Shown: positions 63,401 through 64,000 of the stretch, in pieces | How the letters are laid out: each line of letters starts with the position of its first letter | How positions within the stretch are numbered: position 1 is the stretch's first letter | From: Leptoclinus maculatus | Taxonomy: Eukaryota > Chordata > Actinopteri > Perciformes > Stichaeidae | NCBI GenBank assembly: GCA_032191485.1 | Contig: JAVDOI010000003.1 | Coordinates: 21,252,873-21,316,872, forward strand | Reading direction: 5' to 3' | DNA: 64,000 nt | Notes under the pieces: generated by a model | The model's input: the letters and a program-made list of their open reading frames with translations, nothing else | The model's database searches: none | What the model was told of the DNA's origin: nothing | Program-made: the position numbers and the translations under genes

Positions 63401-63732
63401 GGACTAAAATGTTCTCGTTTAGTGAAGTTTAATCCGATTGGGTGTCATTCACCTGTGCTTTGTGTTTCATCTCCTCTGTCTGAGTGTCTCTGCCTGGGGA
63501 GGCGAGGGGGCCAACGAGGTCAGTTATCCAGGTCCTGGTGCTCTTAGCCTGGCTGTTAAACTGCTCAGACTCCCTCTCCAGCGCGCTCTGGGCGTCTGCT
63601 TGCCTCTGCAGCCGGCTCTCCAGGTTTCTGTAGCGTTGTATCAAGTTATCGCCGTCCTTCAGGAGGCTTTCAGCTCGGACGCCTTGTCTGCGCACCGACG
63701 CCAAGAGATCACTGAGGCTCTCAGCTCTGCCG
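692..63732 (-). CDS. syne2: Nesprin-2 (syne2) gene, internal part, 68 exons
   Basis: This is a partial gene for a giant nuclear-envelope spectrin-repeat protein. Known nesprins link the actin cytoskeleton to SUN proteins in the outer nuclear membrane. I joined 68 exons by reading splice sites on the minus strand; the exon phases agree throughout and give 10,956 codons without a stop. Except for E17 and the E34-E40 linker, the exons encode heptad-rich three-helix spectrin repeats with repeated Trp-anchored motifs such as EEQWRTVL. The nesprin family call is firm. Nesprin-2 rather than nesprin-1 rests on my memory of the family: E68 has the KL-RFL-T-LL pattern and E67 the ALHLLQKGE pattern, which fit nesprin-2 better. 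The CH domains and KASH anchor lie outside the window. Human nesprin-2 giant is about 6,900 residues; this fragment alone is longer because of E17. Whether it is the teleost a or b paralogue cannot be decided. Confidence 0.8.
1001..1095 (-). CDS. syne2: syne2 exon E67, rod
   Basis: A 95-nt exon starting in phase 0 with RFQAELST and ending EVED plus two bases of an Arg codon. The segment TEALHLLQKGEVED fits the nesprin-2 rod near its C-terminal third. Confidence 0.8.
1179..1326 (-). CDS. syne2: syne2 exon E66, rod
   Basis: A 148-nt exon. One base completes the Ser codon, then ELQTDALR to LCTHM, phase 0 at the end (donor ATG|GTATTC). The core is CESWMSFLQRMEDSL. Confidence 0.83.
1494..1648 (-). 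CDS. syne2: syne2 exon E65, rod
   Basis: A 155-nt exon starting in phase 0 with SGLLELSG and ending AEEAC plus two bases of a Ser codon. The core is RLNHRWADASARAEE. Confidence 0.84.
2078..2188 (-). CDS. syne2: syne2 exon E64, rod
   Basis: A 111-nt exon, phase 0 at both ends, 37 residues from EELERLQG to ARTADQ. The Trp core is LELWQQRLHQAE. Confidence 0.82.
2522..2704 (-). CDS. syne2: syne2 exon E63, rod
   Basis: A 183-nt exon, phase 0 at both ends, 61 residues from SLLERTGT to LGQLQ. Confidence 0.83.
3011..3218 (-). CDS. syne2: syne2 exon E62, rod
   Basis: A 208-nt exon. One base completes the Gly codon, then WTAVSAAL to RIRSAQ, phase 0 at the end. It includes an Asp run (AADDDDAAEQL). 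Confidence 0.83.
3298..3431 (-). CDS. syne2: syne2 exon E61, rod
   Basis: A 134-nt exon starting in phase 0 with LLHEETEA and ending DRQRD plus two bases of a Gly codon. The acceptor GGAGGCAG was chosen because only this one gives the spectrin-like frame after E60. Confidence 0.8.
3568..3738 (-). CDS. syne2: syne2 exon E60, rod
   Basis: A 171-nt exon, phase 0 at both ends, 57 residues from HDSVKQRL to HEELQ. The acceptor is TTTGACAG; the next AG ten bases further would put a stop codon first, so it was not used. Confidence 0.82.
3967..4107 (-). CDS. syne2: syne2 exon E59, rod
   Basis: A 141-nt exon, phase 0 at both ends, 47 residues from DLEEKIRQ to ALTQQ. Confidence 0.83.
4233..4388 (-). 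CDS. syne2: syne2 exon E58, rod
   Basis: A 156-nt exon, phase 0 at both ends, 52 residues from LQEAEQEL to INTCQ. The Trp-containing helix is INSWIADQNLWMDSA. Confidence 0.85.
4827..5003 (-). CDS. syne2: syne2 exon E57, rod
   Basis: A 177-nt exon, phase 0 at both ends, 59 residues from EYLTEMSA to TLNSQ. Confidence 0.83.
5109..5261 (-). CDS. syne2: syne2 exon E56, rod
   Basis: A 153-nt exon, phase 0 at both ends, 51 residues from RWMKTMTQ to LLKYCK. The Trp core is ELQVWLEVAESRLEEH. Confidence 0.85.
5262..6257. other. Intron with purine-rich tract
   Basis: A 996-nt intron between E55 and E56. Plus-strand positions about 5581-5790 are almost all A and G, including a G run near 5626-5635. 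No gene is seen. Confidence 0.55.
6258..6452 (-). CDS. syne2: syne2 exon E55, rod
   Basis: A 195-nt exon, phase 0 at both ends, 65 residues from TLTKELEA to QALHK. It contains IELDWSGLLADVP. Confidence 0.83.
6929..7067 (-). CDS. syne2: syne2 exon E54, rod
   Basis: A 139-nt exon. One base completes the Arg codon, then FSRDSAVL to YLQSV, phase 0 at the end. The Trp core is LADWMGGARELVDKC. Confidence 0.82.
7172..7359 (-). CDS. syne2: syne2 exon E53, rod
   Basis: A 188-nt exon starting in phase 0 with RGVLEGNE and ending KLRS plus two bases of an Arg codon. It contains LEARWRALQKKVEHE. Confidence 0.84.
7441..7470. repeat. CA microsatellite
   Basis: Fifteen CA units in the intron between E52 and E53. 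Confidence 0.95.
7844..7975 (-). CDS. syne2: syne2 exon E52, rod
   Basis: A 132-nt exon, phase 0 at both ends, 44 residues from VWSQWEED to LSLYQ. Confidence 0.82.
8237..8410 (-). CDS. syne2: syne2 exon E51, rod
   Basis: A 174-nt exon, phase 0 at both ends, 58 residues from KFFQFLGH to QETIQ. HHFKILQQL and EVARLQQHGLEKG are typical nesprin rod. A second possible donor 38 bases further on breaks the frame. Confidence 0.85.
8502..8702 (-). CDS. syne2: syne2 exon E50, rod
   Basis: A 201-nt exon, phase 0 at both ends, 67 residues from GELDGSLG to LGGHT. Confidence 0.83.
8823..8942 (-). CDS. syne2: syne2 exon E49, rod
   Basis: A 120-nt exon, phase 0 at both ends, 40 residues from ALVEMQES to ASQLQ. 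It is helical with a Pro-Pro turn (HLPPSIIQQ). Confidence 0.83.
8954..8975. repeat. CA microsatellite
   Basis: About eleven CA units just outside the acceptor of E49. Confidence 0.93.
9359..9463 (-). CDS. syne2: syne2 exon E48, rod
   Basis: A 105-nt exon, phase 0 at both ends, 35 residues from MLLNELHA to NKQLQ. Its first codon is an internal Met, not a start. Confidence 0.78.
9638..9832 (-). CDS. syne2: syne2 exon E47, rod
   Basis: A 195-nt exon, phase 0 at both ends, 65 residues from TLSAELAT to LTKHQ, with a regular Leu heptad pattern. Confidence 0.84.
9961..10228 (+). repeat. Dispersed intronic repeat, copy 1
   Basis: About 268 bases beginning tggtagagacctgtcaatca are nearly identical to 11866-12133 and in the same orientation. 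The same kind of sequence is, to my knowledge, frequent in percomorph fish introns. Nothing in it codes for a protein. Confidence 0.8.
10722..10874 (-). CDS. syne2: syne2 exon E46, rod
   Basis: A 153-nt exon, phase 0 at both ends, 51 residues from ASHVDSSR to RRLLQ. Confidence 0.8.
11866..12133 (+). repeat. Dispersed intronic repeat, copy 2
   Basis: This is the second direct copy of the element at 9961-10228, lying in the next intron upstream in the gene. Only a few substitutions and a one-base C-run difference separate the two. Confidence 0.8.
12260..12277. repeat. C homopolymer
   Basis: Eighteen C in a row in the intron next to E45; the length may be uncertain in the assembly. Confidence 0.9.
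12345..12479 (-). CDS. syne2: syne2 exon E45, rod
   Basis: A 135-nt exon, phase 0 at both ends, 45 residues from VTDSSTRR to EPLDQ. The first part (SSTRRSDGTAGRM) is non-helical; the rest is helical. Confidence 0.8.
12714..12825 (-). CDS. syne2: syne2 exon E44, rod
   Basis: A 112-nt exon. One base completes the Arg codon, then SPPAEADA to LPPSE, phase 0 at the end, with the KKWAGLHSRLLALEE helix. Confidence 0.8.
13286..13401 (-). CDS. syne2: syne2 exon E43, rod
   Basis: A 116-nt exon starting in phase 0 with ELELELTE and ending QLSS plus two bases of an Arg codon. A CAA microsatellite lies a few bases before its acceptor (sense TTGTTG, then TGCAG). Confidence 0.77.
13405..13438. repeat. CAA microsatellite at the E43 acceptor
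   Basis: About eleven caa units. On the sense strand they read TTG repeats and form most of the pyrimidine-poor tract just before the TGCAG acceptor of E43. Confidence 0.93.
13459..13591 (+). repeat. Teleost dispersed repeat fragment (stepwise GTA-rich)
   Basis: The text contains agtacttgagtaaatgtact followed by a TTCCACCACT end. This is typical of a dispersed, probably hAT-derived, element common in fish genomes. Identification is from memory. Confidence 0.55.
13800..13916 (-). CDS. syne2: syne2 exon E42, basic Ser-rich exon
   Basis: A 117-nt exon, phase 0 at both ends, 39 residues from TSAPHPER to LQQQK. Two basic-Ser motifs, RLRRSSSVQEIF and KLLRQSSL, fit basophilic kinase (PKA/AKT-like) and possibly 14-3-3 sites. 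It interrupts the rod and could be removed in frame. Confidence 0.8.
14173..14361 (-). CDS. syne2: syne2 exon E41, spectrin rod
   Basis: A 189-nt exon, phase 0 at both ends, 63 residues from EMFLEIEQ to EPQEQ. It is helical with LLKTNLVSFQQLLQDRQ. Confidence 0.83.
14588..14665 (+). repeat. Dispersed repeat family X, copy 1
   Basis: The text aaataagtattacaacaac, preceded by an ACTTCAACCTCTTGTGGCC-like part, recurs at 17533-17607 and inverted at 63331-63412. The family is not identified. Confidence 0.6.
14990..15066 (+). repeat. Related dispersed repeat fragment
   Basis: A short piece with tgaggtacttgtactcatg and gagtatttctattttg resembles another part of the same fish element as at 13459-13591. 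Confidence 0.4.
16543..16713 (-). CDS. syne2: syne2 exon E40, linker to rod
   Basis: A 171-nt exon, phase 0 at both ends, 57 residues from APPEEPRP to LLTCQ. It starts Pro/Glu-rich and turns into the helical VGQLELWLQEAR of a new spectrin repeat, so it marks the end of the linker. It is GC-rich compared with its neighbours. Confidence 0.8.
17533..17607 (+). repeat. Dispersed repeat family X, copy 2
   Basis: This shares gcttttagt, the GTGTGGCCAAAATAAGTATT part and the acaacaac end with the copy at 14588-14665. It sits just outside the foldback element at 17657-18488. Confidence 0.6.
17657..18488. mobile_element. Foldback (inverted-repeat) element with A/T tracts
   Basis: The left part (ggaagcccattc, A tract, aagatcact, A tract, agtaacttaaa, gtaattcac) is mirrored as its reverse complement at about 18355-18488. 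The stretch at about 18005-18078 (caaacgcacccttgaa to gtggcgaccaataa) is mirrored at 18239-18333. No transposase is encoded. It could be a non-autonomous foldback or MITE-like element, or a nested pair of inverted insertions. Confidence 0.6.
18875..19264 (-). CDS. syne2: syne2 exon E39, long linker exon
   Basis: A 390-nt exon, phase 0 at both ends, 130 residues from ELMKGQRG to RPAAAS, with no spectrin pattern; it is Ala/Ser/Pro/Thr rich. The segment ALHAYAASQPH is the only aromatic part. The acceptor (CTTGTGTCAG) and donor (TCG|GTAAGA) are good. Confidence 0.72.
19265..20394. other. Intron between E38 and E39, left part
   Basis: AT-rich intron sequence between E39 and the TTCTAGA-rich region. 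No exon or repeat was recognised. Confidence 0.5.
20395..21345. repeat. Degenerate TTCTAGA-rich tandem region
   Basis: Within about 950 bases of intron the motif tctaga or close variants occur dozens of times, usually as g(g/a)ttctagaa, separated by 15-40 bases of loosely similar G/A-rich sequence. It looks like a decayed minisatellite. No open frame is maintained through it. Confidence 0.65.
21396..21485 (-). CDS. syne2: syne2 exon E38, small linker exon
   Basis: A 90-nt exon, phase 0 at both ends, 30 residues from DVEGPTEA to LPESM. The acceptor is TTTCTTCAG and the donor ATG|GTAAAC. It is Ser/Pro/Thr rich, like E37 and E39. Confidence 0.65.
21486..22850. other. Intron between E37 and E38
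   Basis: A 1,365-nt AT-rich intron. Short plus-strand open frames are present but have no recognisable product or splice partners. Confidence 0.5.
22851..22913 (-). CDS. syne2: syne2 exon E37, small linker exon
   Basis: A 63-nt exon, phase 0 at both ends, 21 residues from VPEETEGA to GEERK, Glu/Thr/Gly rich. The acceptor GTTAG and donor AAG|GTAACT are both good. Being small and in phase, it could be skipped. Confidence 0.65.
23447..23584 (-). CDS. syne2: syne2 exon E36, linker with Trp-rich patch
   Basis: A 138-nt exon, phase 0 at both ends, 46 residues from QRERPVGL to AASPE. An acidic Gly-rich stretch leads into GVWWWLWDAFLAASPE, four Trp in five residues. This looks like a short binding motif in a disordered chain; its partner is unknown. 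Confidence 0.76.
23661..23738. repeat. Decamer tandem repeat (ctgctaataa)
   Basis: Eight consecutive copies of ctgctaataa, the last two carrying ccgctaataa or a partial copy, lie just outside the acceptor side of E36. Confidence 0.9.
23739..24410. other. Intron between E35 and E36, remainder
   Basis: AT-rich intron next to the decamer repeat. Nothing recognisable. Confidence 0.5.
24411..24548 (-). CDS. syne2: syne2 exon E35, linker
   Basis: A 138-nt exon, phase 0 at both ends, 46 residues from KKDAEQGQ to PGSTQ. It has a short strand-like IRIVHVKEDVL followed by Ser/Glu/Pro-rich sequence. Confidence 0.75.
24727..24843 (-). CDS. syne2: syne2 exon E34, start of linker
   Basis: A 117-nt exon, phase 0 at both ends, 39 residues from KVPALFFQ to ASAEAE. 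The hydrophobic VPALFFQQPGTP start is followed by Ser/Gln/Ala low complexity; no spectrin pattern is visible. Confidence 0.78.
24926..25078 (-). CDS. syne2: syne2 exon E33, spectrin rod
   Basis: A 153-nt exon, phase 0 at both ends, 51 residues from VIEQNIQS to LELEK. It is the last spectrin helix before the linker. Confidence 0.86.
25215..25328 (-). CDS. syne2: syne2 exon E32, spectrin rod
   Basis: A 114-nt exon, phase 0 at both ends, 38 residues from EVEAIESE to EERLK, with a SSPETFPSP loop. Confidence 0.84.
25461..25646 (-). CDS. syne2: syne2 exon E31, spectrin rod
   Basis: A 186-nt exon, phase 0 at both ends, 62 residues from TVLDDSTQ to GHAAA. The segment GFGSVLKEMSQVCDV looks highly conserved. 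The donor is CTG|GTGAGT. Confidence 0.87.
25789..25926 (-). CDS. syne2: syne2 exon E30, spectrin rod
   Basis: A 138-nt exon, phase 0 at both ends, 46 residues from IHTWLQQH to VHTLQ. The motif PCTYTTAKCLSSHV is one I associate with conserved nesprin rod. Confidence 0.86.
26086..26262 (-). CDS. syne2: syne2 exon E29, spectrin rod
   Basis: A 177-nt exon, phase 0 at both ends, 59 residues from RVWDELDV to TLISK. It holds the first helix of a repeat with the WDELDVWHS core. Confidence 0.85.
26484..26624 (-). CDS. syne2: syne2 exon E28, spectrin rod
   Basis: A 141-nt exon, phase 0 at both ends, 47 residues from VGEAVEMS to KITQK, with acceptor ATCCGTCAG and donor AAG|GTGGGT. Confidence 0.82.
27028..27183 (-). 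CDS. syne2: syne2 exon E27, spectrin rod
   Basis: A 156-nt exon, phase 0 at both ends, 52 residues from EVHSQLCN to QQVEVK. The segment LKMKYSDMYTLVP is highly nesprin-like. It joins E26 in frame across a 2.7-kb intron. Confidence 0.84.
27752..27802. repeat. GT microsatellite
   Basis: About 25 uninterrupted GT units in the intron between E26 and E27. Confidence 0.95.
27830..28175 (+). repeat. Probable dispersed repeat with gaggaca motifs
   Basis: Repeated pieces such as tgaggaccaatttgtgtttt, tgaggacattttggtgaa and ggtcttcacttcttgaaacg are typical of an old dispersed repeat found near GT microsatellites in fish. Family not named. Confidence 0.45.
28176..29869. other. Intron between E26 and E27, right part
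   Basis: Besides the TC microsatellite at 28543-28603, nothing with coding character is seen. A long plus-strand frame over 28084-28650 is low complexity. Confidence 0.5.
28543..28603. repeat. TC microsatellite
   Basis: About 30 TC units on the plus strand (GA on the sense strand of syne2). Confidence 0.95.
29870..30029 (-). CDS. syne2: syne2 exon E26, spectrin rod
   Basis: A 160-nt exon. One base completes the Ser codon, then VKQRSREG to TQELQ in phase 0, with ISVWLQAADGLL as its Trp core. Confidence 0.85.
30481..30740 (-). CDS. syne2: syne2 exon E25, spectrin repeat
   Basis: A 260-nt exon starting in phase 0 with VEKASALL and ending GRYG plus two bases of a Ser codon. It includes LLQSWEQYQDRL, a typical repeat core. 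Confidence 0.86.
30943..31143 (-). CDS. syne2: syne2 exon E24, spectrin rod
   Basis: A 201-nt exon, phase 0 at both ends, 67 residues from VLSEEVES to QITNS. The donor is AGT|GTAAGT. It has the AVWKRV and EWIQI helical cores. Confidence 0.82.
31618..31762 (-). CDS. syne2: syne2 exon E23, spectrin rod
   Basis: A 145-nt exon. One base completes the Ser codon, then CAEHYRKY to HTKLR, phase 0 at the end. The donor is AGA|GTACGT. Confidence 0.8.
31888..32222 (-). CDS. syne2: syne2 exon E22, spectrin rod
   Basis: A 335-nt exon starting in phase 0 with ENISQARE and ending LEYLS plus two bases. The HPYLSPKRVEQLQENILSQL region, followed by MSTLQATGHM, is strongly nesprin-like. Confidence 0.87.
32553..34614 (-). 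CDS. syne2: syne2 exon E21, 2,062-nt spectrin exon with GC donor
   Basis: One base completes the Thr codon, then 687 codons from SPEESSSK to CDSQM encode about six spectrin-type repeats with no intron. The donor reads ATG|GCAAGT: GC instead of GT, but with a perfect AAGT from position +3, and it is the only placement near the frame's end that meets E22 in phase 0. The nearest GT, two bases beyond the GC site's AA, would leave one extra base. Recurrent motifs include NNLQEKWRGLE, DLYPSQL and LLVQLPLIK. Confidence 0.85.
34900..35141 (-). CDS. syne2: syne2 exon E20, spectrin rod
   Basis: A 242-nt exon starting in phase 0 with ECREAAKA. It ends LEAVR plus two bases, completed by E21 to Thr. It contains the EDQWST core of a repeat. 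Confidence 0.84.
35239..35394 (-). CDS. syne2: syne2 exon E19, spectrin rod
   Basis: A 156-nt exon, phase 0 at both ends, 52 residues from GKPLEDAP to LEETQ. The acceptor is TTTCATAAG and the donor CAG|GTGCGA. Confidence 0.8.
35819..36079 (-). CDS. syne2: syne2 exon E18, return to the rod
   Basis: A 261-nt exon, phase 0 at both ends, 87 residues from EVCKADKI to SQVIE. It follows E17 directly and carries an acidic patch (LLLEEPEEPEG). The acceptor is AATGGGAG with a second AG three bases further on, so the first Glu may be optional. Confidence 0.78.
36405..36530. repeat. TC microsatellite next to the giant exon
   Basis: About 126 bases of ctct broken by tgct and cgct interruptions lie in the 751-nt intron between E17 and E18. 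On the transcript this is a GA-rich run about 300 nt after the E17 donor. Confidence 0.93.
36831..37806 (-). repeat. Second SHSKLQEPK segment and module B block 2 in E17
   Basis: The C-terminal ~325 codons repeat the order seen at 52.9-50.9 kb: a SHSKLQEPKARSKEA segment (about 37,640-37,806), then B modules with EKIQMGPEVCILPLD, VQTNIQ, DVKPEKAAF, KPNET and QERP. The last copy runs into the exon's final residues MDLPQ. Confidence 0.7.
36831..55664 (-). CDS. syne2: syne2 giant repetitive exon E17 (18,834 nt)
   Basis: One open exon encodes 6,278 codons, entering in phase 0 after CGAAG (KLDGKSKQ) and leaving in phase 0 at CCACAG|GTGAGA (MDLPQ). No Trp-anchored spectrin repeat is visible; the composition is Lys, Thr, Ser, Pro and Glu, which predicts an extended disordered chain. 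In protein order: an irregular region with KRKSKS and ARRKS motifs (55.66-53.47 kb); a few 54-residue units; a short SHSELQEPK segment; three modules of about 150 residues carrying PEVRILQLD (52.6-50.9 kb); about 80 units of 54 residues (50.9-37.85 kb); then a second SHSKLQEPK segment and PEV modules to the end. An uninterrupted frame of this length and the matching flanking phases argue strongly that it is coding. The function is unknown; a flexible spacer or multi-site phosphorylated or microtubule-binding region is inference. It could be alternatively spliced, since skipping keeps frame. Confidence 0.85.
37850..50900 (-). repeat. Main 162-nt (54-residue) tandem array in E17
   Basis: About 80 head-to-tail units share the pattern: a T-V-x-E-K stretch, (L/S)-P-T-K-x-K-S-K, a LKLSP or EHSP pair, ATTELT, a K-E-x-x-x-S-Q-K-P-S-S stretch, and TPE-VTATTE. 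Period is 54 codons, with some units shortened or carrying an extra Thr. Near 49.3-50.2 kb two stretches of the older ARRKS type interrupt the array. Confidence 0.85.
40100..48100 (-). repeat. Higher-order repeat inside the E17 array
   Basis: A landmark unit (its plus-strand text contains cttttggtttgtgtaagt or a one-base variant) recurs near 40,112, 42,056, 43,841, 45,626 and 46,922. The spacings of 1,944, 1,785, 1,785 and 1,296 nt equal 12, 11 (+1 codon), 11 (+1 codon) and 8 units. Stretches of several hundred bases are identical between the 42, 43.8 and 45.6 kb copies, so amplification was recent or the copies are being homogenised. Confidence 0.8.
50895..52640 (-). repeat. Module B block 1 in E17 (three to four copies)
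   Basis: Modules of about 150 residues recur with the order EKIHMGPEVRILQLD, TSVTRAK, VQTSIQSE, ENKD, DVKPEKAAV, QDNVTQ, KPSQT, KERP, KVSTH and a HD-PQSL-EK link. The copies differ at many positions but keep the hydrophobic PEVRILQLD core, the most conserved part. Confidence 0.7.
52925..53465 (-). repeat. First short block of 54-residue units in E17
   Basis: Three to four diverged 162-nt units (LSPTKRRSKGIKMSP, LSPTKTKLKELKLSP and similar) precede the SHSELQEPK segment. They match the main array but are separated from it by about 2 kb of other module types. Confidence 0.65.
53466..55664 (-). repeat. N-terminal irregular repeat region of E17
   Basis: The first ~730 codons of E17 contain degenerate units of roughly 90-110 residues. 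They alternate a basic KRKSKS or RRKSK motif with TTVVE and KEPE stretches and an LDVST/STVPEPVS motif. Divergence is much higher than in the later array, so this looks like the older part of the exon. Confidence 0.65.
55747..55920 (-). CDS. syne2: syne2 exon E16, last spectrin exon before E17
   Basis: A 174-nt exon, phase 0 at both ends, 58 residues from ATLEEGEK to LNQSLK. The segment SFLTECLMPVL is typical nesprin rod. It marks the upstream edge of the giant non-spectrin insertion. Confidence 0.83.
56332..56461 (-). CDS. syne2: syne2 exon E15, spectrin rod
   Basis: A 130-nt exon. One base completes the codon from E14, then LKSRLSEH, ending ISSVQ in phase 0. Read in its first frame it hits a stop, which confirms the assigned phase. 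Confidence 0.78.
57005..57141 (-). CDS. syne2: syne2 exon E14, spectrin rod
   Basis: A 137-nt exon that starts in phase 0 with NCEKSLKD and ends SQQHD plus two bases, which E15 completes to Ser. Confidence 0.8.
57333..57680 (-). CDS. syne2: syne2 exon E13, spectrin repeat
   Basis: A 348-nt exon, phase 0 at both ends, 116 residues from ALLQTVDR to WHSLK. It encodes a full repeat-sized helical segment ending in the QQHWHSL motif. Confidence 0.86.
57956..58120 (-). CDS. syne2: syne2 exon E12, spectrin rod
   Basis: A 165-nt exon, phase 0 at both ends, 55 residues from DAVAHLEH to VNTLK. It is helical with a conserved-type DWLREH core. Confidence 0.83.
58484..58582 (-). CDS. syne2: syne2 exon E11, spectrin rod (small)
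   Basis: A 99-nt exon, phase 0 at both ends, 33 residues from AAGLFEIT to LKELT. Its acceptor has a good polypyrimidine tract (TTCTCCTCCAG) and its donor is T|GTGAGT. It is too short to be a repeat by itself. Confidence 0.75.
58690..58906 (-). CDS. syne2: syne2 exon E10, spectrin rod
   Basis: A 217-nt exon. One base completes the Arg codon from E9, followed by ELKGVVER and ending ALRTK in phase 0. It contains a Pro-rich turn (RVFPWPGLG) followed by a long helix. Confidence 0.83.
58907..59845. other. Intron between E9 and E10
   Basis: A 939-nt intron. No exon fits here, because E9 and E10 already join across an Arg codon. No repeat recognised. Confidence 0.55.
59846..60024 (-). CDS. syne2: syne2 exon E9, first part of a spectrin repeat
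   Basis: A 179-nt exon entering in phase 0 with AILSSKSRGE and leaving after two bases of an Arg codon following EKTQ. It contains EQQWRTVL. The repeat then runs into E10, so the one-exon pattern ends here. Confidence 0.85.
60177..60521 (-). CDS. syne2: syne2 exon E8, one spectrin repeat
   Basis: A 345-nt exon, phase 0 at both ends, 115 residues from TILSRKPEGDSKL to LNAAQ. It contains EEQWMTVL and TWVTKL, and a Gly/Ala/Lys-rich insert (KAKGSGARGS) near the end that its paralogues lack. Confidence 0.87.
60665..60991 (-). CDS. syne2: syne2 exon E7, one spectrin repeat
   Basis: A 327-nt exon, phase 0 at both ends, 109 residues from TILSSKGKGDSKL to ISTVQ, containing EEQWTRVL and AWLQDK. It is part of the run of exon-encoded repeats. 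Confidence 0.87.
61083..61199 (-). CDS. syne2: syne2 exon E6, last helix of a spectrin repeat
   Basis: A 117-nt exon, phase 0 at both ends, 39 residues from LGGFETQQ to LQTAQ, with the SWLTDL motif seen at the same place in its paralogues. It completes the repeat begun in E5. Confidence 0.82.
61416..61643 (-). CDS. syne2: syne2 exon E5, first part of a spectrin repeat
   Basis: A 228-nt exon, phase 0 at both ends, 76 residues from TILSSKPDGD to RRTLE, with EEQWRTVL. It ends at about two thirds of a repeat; E6 supplies the last helix, so here the repeat is split by an intron. Confidence 0.85.
61893..62192 (-). CDS. syne2: syne2 exon E4, one spectrin repeat
   Basis: A 300-nt exon, phase 0 at both ends, 100 residues from ALMTSKPEGESKV to CHTAQ. 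It contains EQQWRTLL and SWIRDR. It belongs to the one-exon-one-repeat run and is ten residues shorter than E2 and E3. Confidence 0.87.
62392..62721 (-). CDS. syne2: syne2 exon E3, one spectrin repeat
   Basis: A 330-nt exon, phase 0 at both ends, 110 residues from AALSSKPDGDSKL to LQVTQ. It has the same length and motif order as E2 (SLCDN, WGKVL, SWIREQ), so it is a tandem duplicate at exon level. Confidence 0.87.
62851..63180 (-). CDS. syne2: syne2 exon E2, one spectrin repeat
   Basis: A 330-nt exon with phase 0 at both ends encodes one whole repeat of 110 residues. It runs from AILNSKPEGDSKV to LQVAQ, with the core EEQWRTAL and a second Trp in SWIRDQ. It is a close paralogue of E3 and E4. 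Confidence 0.87.
63331..63412 (-). repeat. Dispersed repeat family X, copy 3 (inverted)
   Basis: Read on the minus strand this gives CTTCAGCCTCTTATGGTCAA followed by AATAAGTACTACAACAAC, matching the copies at 14.6 and 17.5 kb. Confidence 0.55.
63453..63732 (-). CDS. syne2: syne2 exon E1 (first in window)
   Basis: The acceptor is CTGACAG and the donor CAG|GTGAAT. The exon begins with one base completing a codon, then GRAESLSD, and ends MKHKAQ in phase 0 (93 full codons). It is a spectrin-repeat segment with the WITDL motif near its end. It shows that the gene continues upstream of the window. Confidence 0.8.
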
Positions 63733-64000
63733 CTGTCAGGTGGAAGACAAAGTGTTAGACTTAAAGACATTTAGACAAGATACACAGGAAACACAAGGCA
63801 ATATACAAAAGACAATGGAAAGTGAGATCGAAGGTTGAAAAGACAAGTGGAAACTAGGCTTCATGCTCTAGTTTTTGGTTGTTTAGCTTATTTTAAATAT
63901 GTAGCCTAAAGACACCAAGTATTACAATAATAATAAGTAATCATTAGATGTGTCTCCAATTTTTTAAACCACCCATTAGAGTGGTGAGACAATTTTAGGG
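63733..64000. other. Intron upstream of E1 (partial)
   Basis: Intron sequence at the end of the window, AT-rich, nothing recognisable. Confidence 0.55.

Noticed and set aside
692..63732. CH domains or the KASH anchor inside the window
   Set aside because: No calponin-homology pattern and no C-terminal membrane segment with a PPPx end was found; both must lie outside.

Overview
The window looks like teleost (probably percomorph) nuclear DNA. It has a vertebrate exon-intron layout with GT-AG introns, dense CA/GT/TC microsatellites and dispersed intron repeats of kinds common in spiny-rayed fish. No prokaryotic-style gene, RNA gene, CRISPR array or complete mobile element was seen.

Essentially the whole window is one gene on the minus strand, a fish nesprin-2 (syne2), open at both ends. 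Reading from about 63.7 kb down to 0.7 kb I placed 68 exons (numbered E1-E68 here, in transcription order). Their phases join into one reading frame of 10,956 codons with neither a start nor a natural stop. Nearly all of it is nesprin spectrin-repeat rod. The N-terminal actin-binding CH domains would lie beyond 64,000, and the C-terminal KASH membrane anchor beyond position 1. In known nesprins these ends tie F-actin to SUN proteins in the outer nuclear membrane (LINC complex).

Layout: 63.7-55.7 kb, spectrin exons E1-E16, including a run where one exon or an exon pair encodes one repeat. 55.66-36.83 kb, the giant exon E17: 18,834 nt, 6,278 codons, phase 0 at both ends, no spectrin repeats, built from nested tandem repeats. 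36.1-24.9 kb, spectrin rod E18-E33, including a 2,062-nt exon (E21) that appears to use a GC splice donor. 24.8-16.5 kb, a linker E34-E40 that is mostly low-complexity and probably disordered, with a Trp-rich patch in E36. 14.4-0.7 kb, the C-terminal spectrin rod E41-E68, interrupted by a basic Ser-rich exon (E42).

The most unusual object is E17. It interrupts the rod between residues LNQSLK (E16) and EVCKADK (E18). It carries about 80 copies of a 54-residue (162-nt) Lys/Ser/Thr/Pro/Glu-rich unit, often with a Ser-Pro-Thr-Lys motif, arranged in higher-order repeats of 8 to 12 units that are almost identical in DNA. The array is flanked on both sides by copies of a second module family. It more than doubles this stretch of protein, and its phases allow the exon to be skipped cleanly.

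Gaps between exons not listed separately are introns. Those of about 300-760 nt (1649-2077, 2705-3010, 4389-4826, 6453-6928, 7360-7843, 8943-9358, 12826-13285, 22914-23446, 26625-27027, 30030-30480, 31144-31617, 32223-32552, 35395-35818, 55921-56331, 56462-57004, 58121-58483) hold nothing I could recognise beyond the microsatellites listed.
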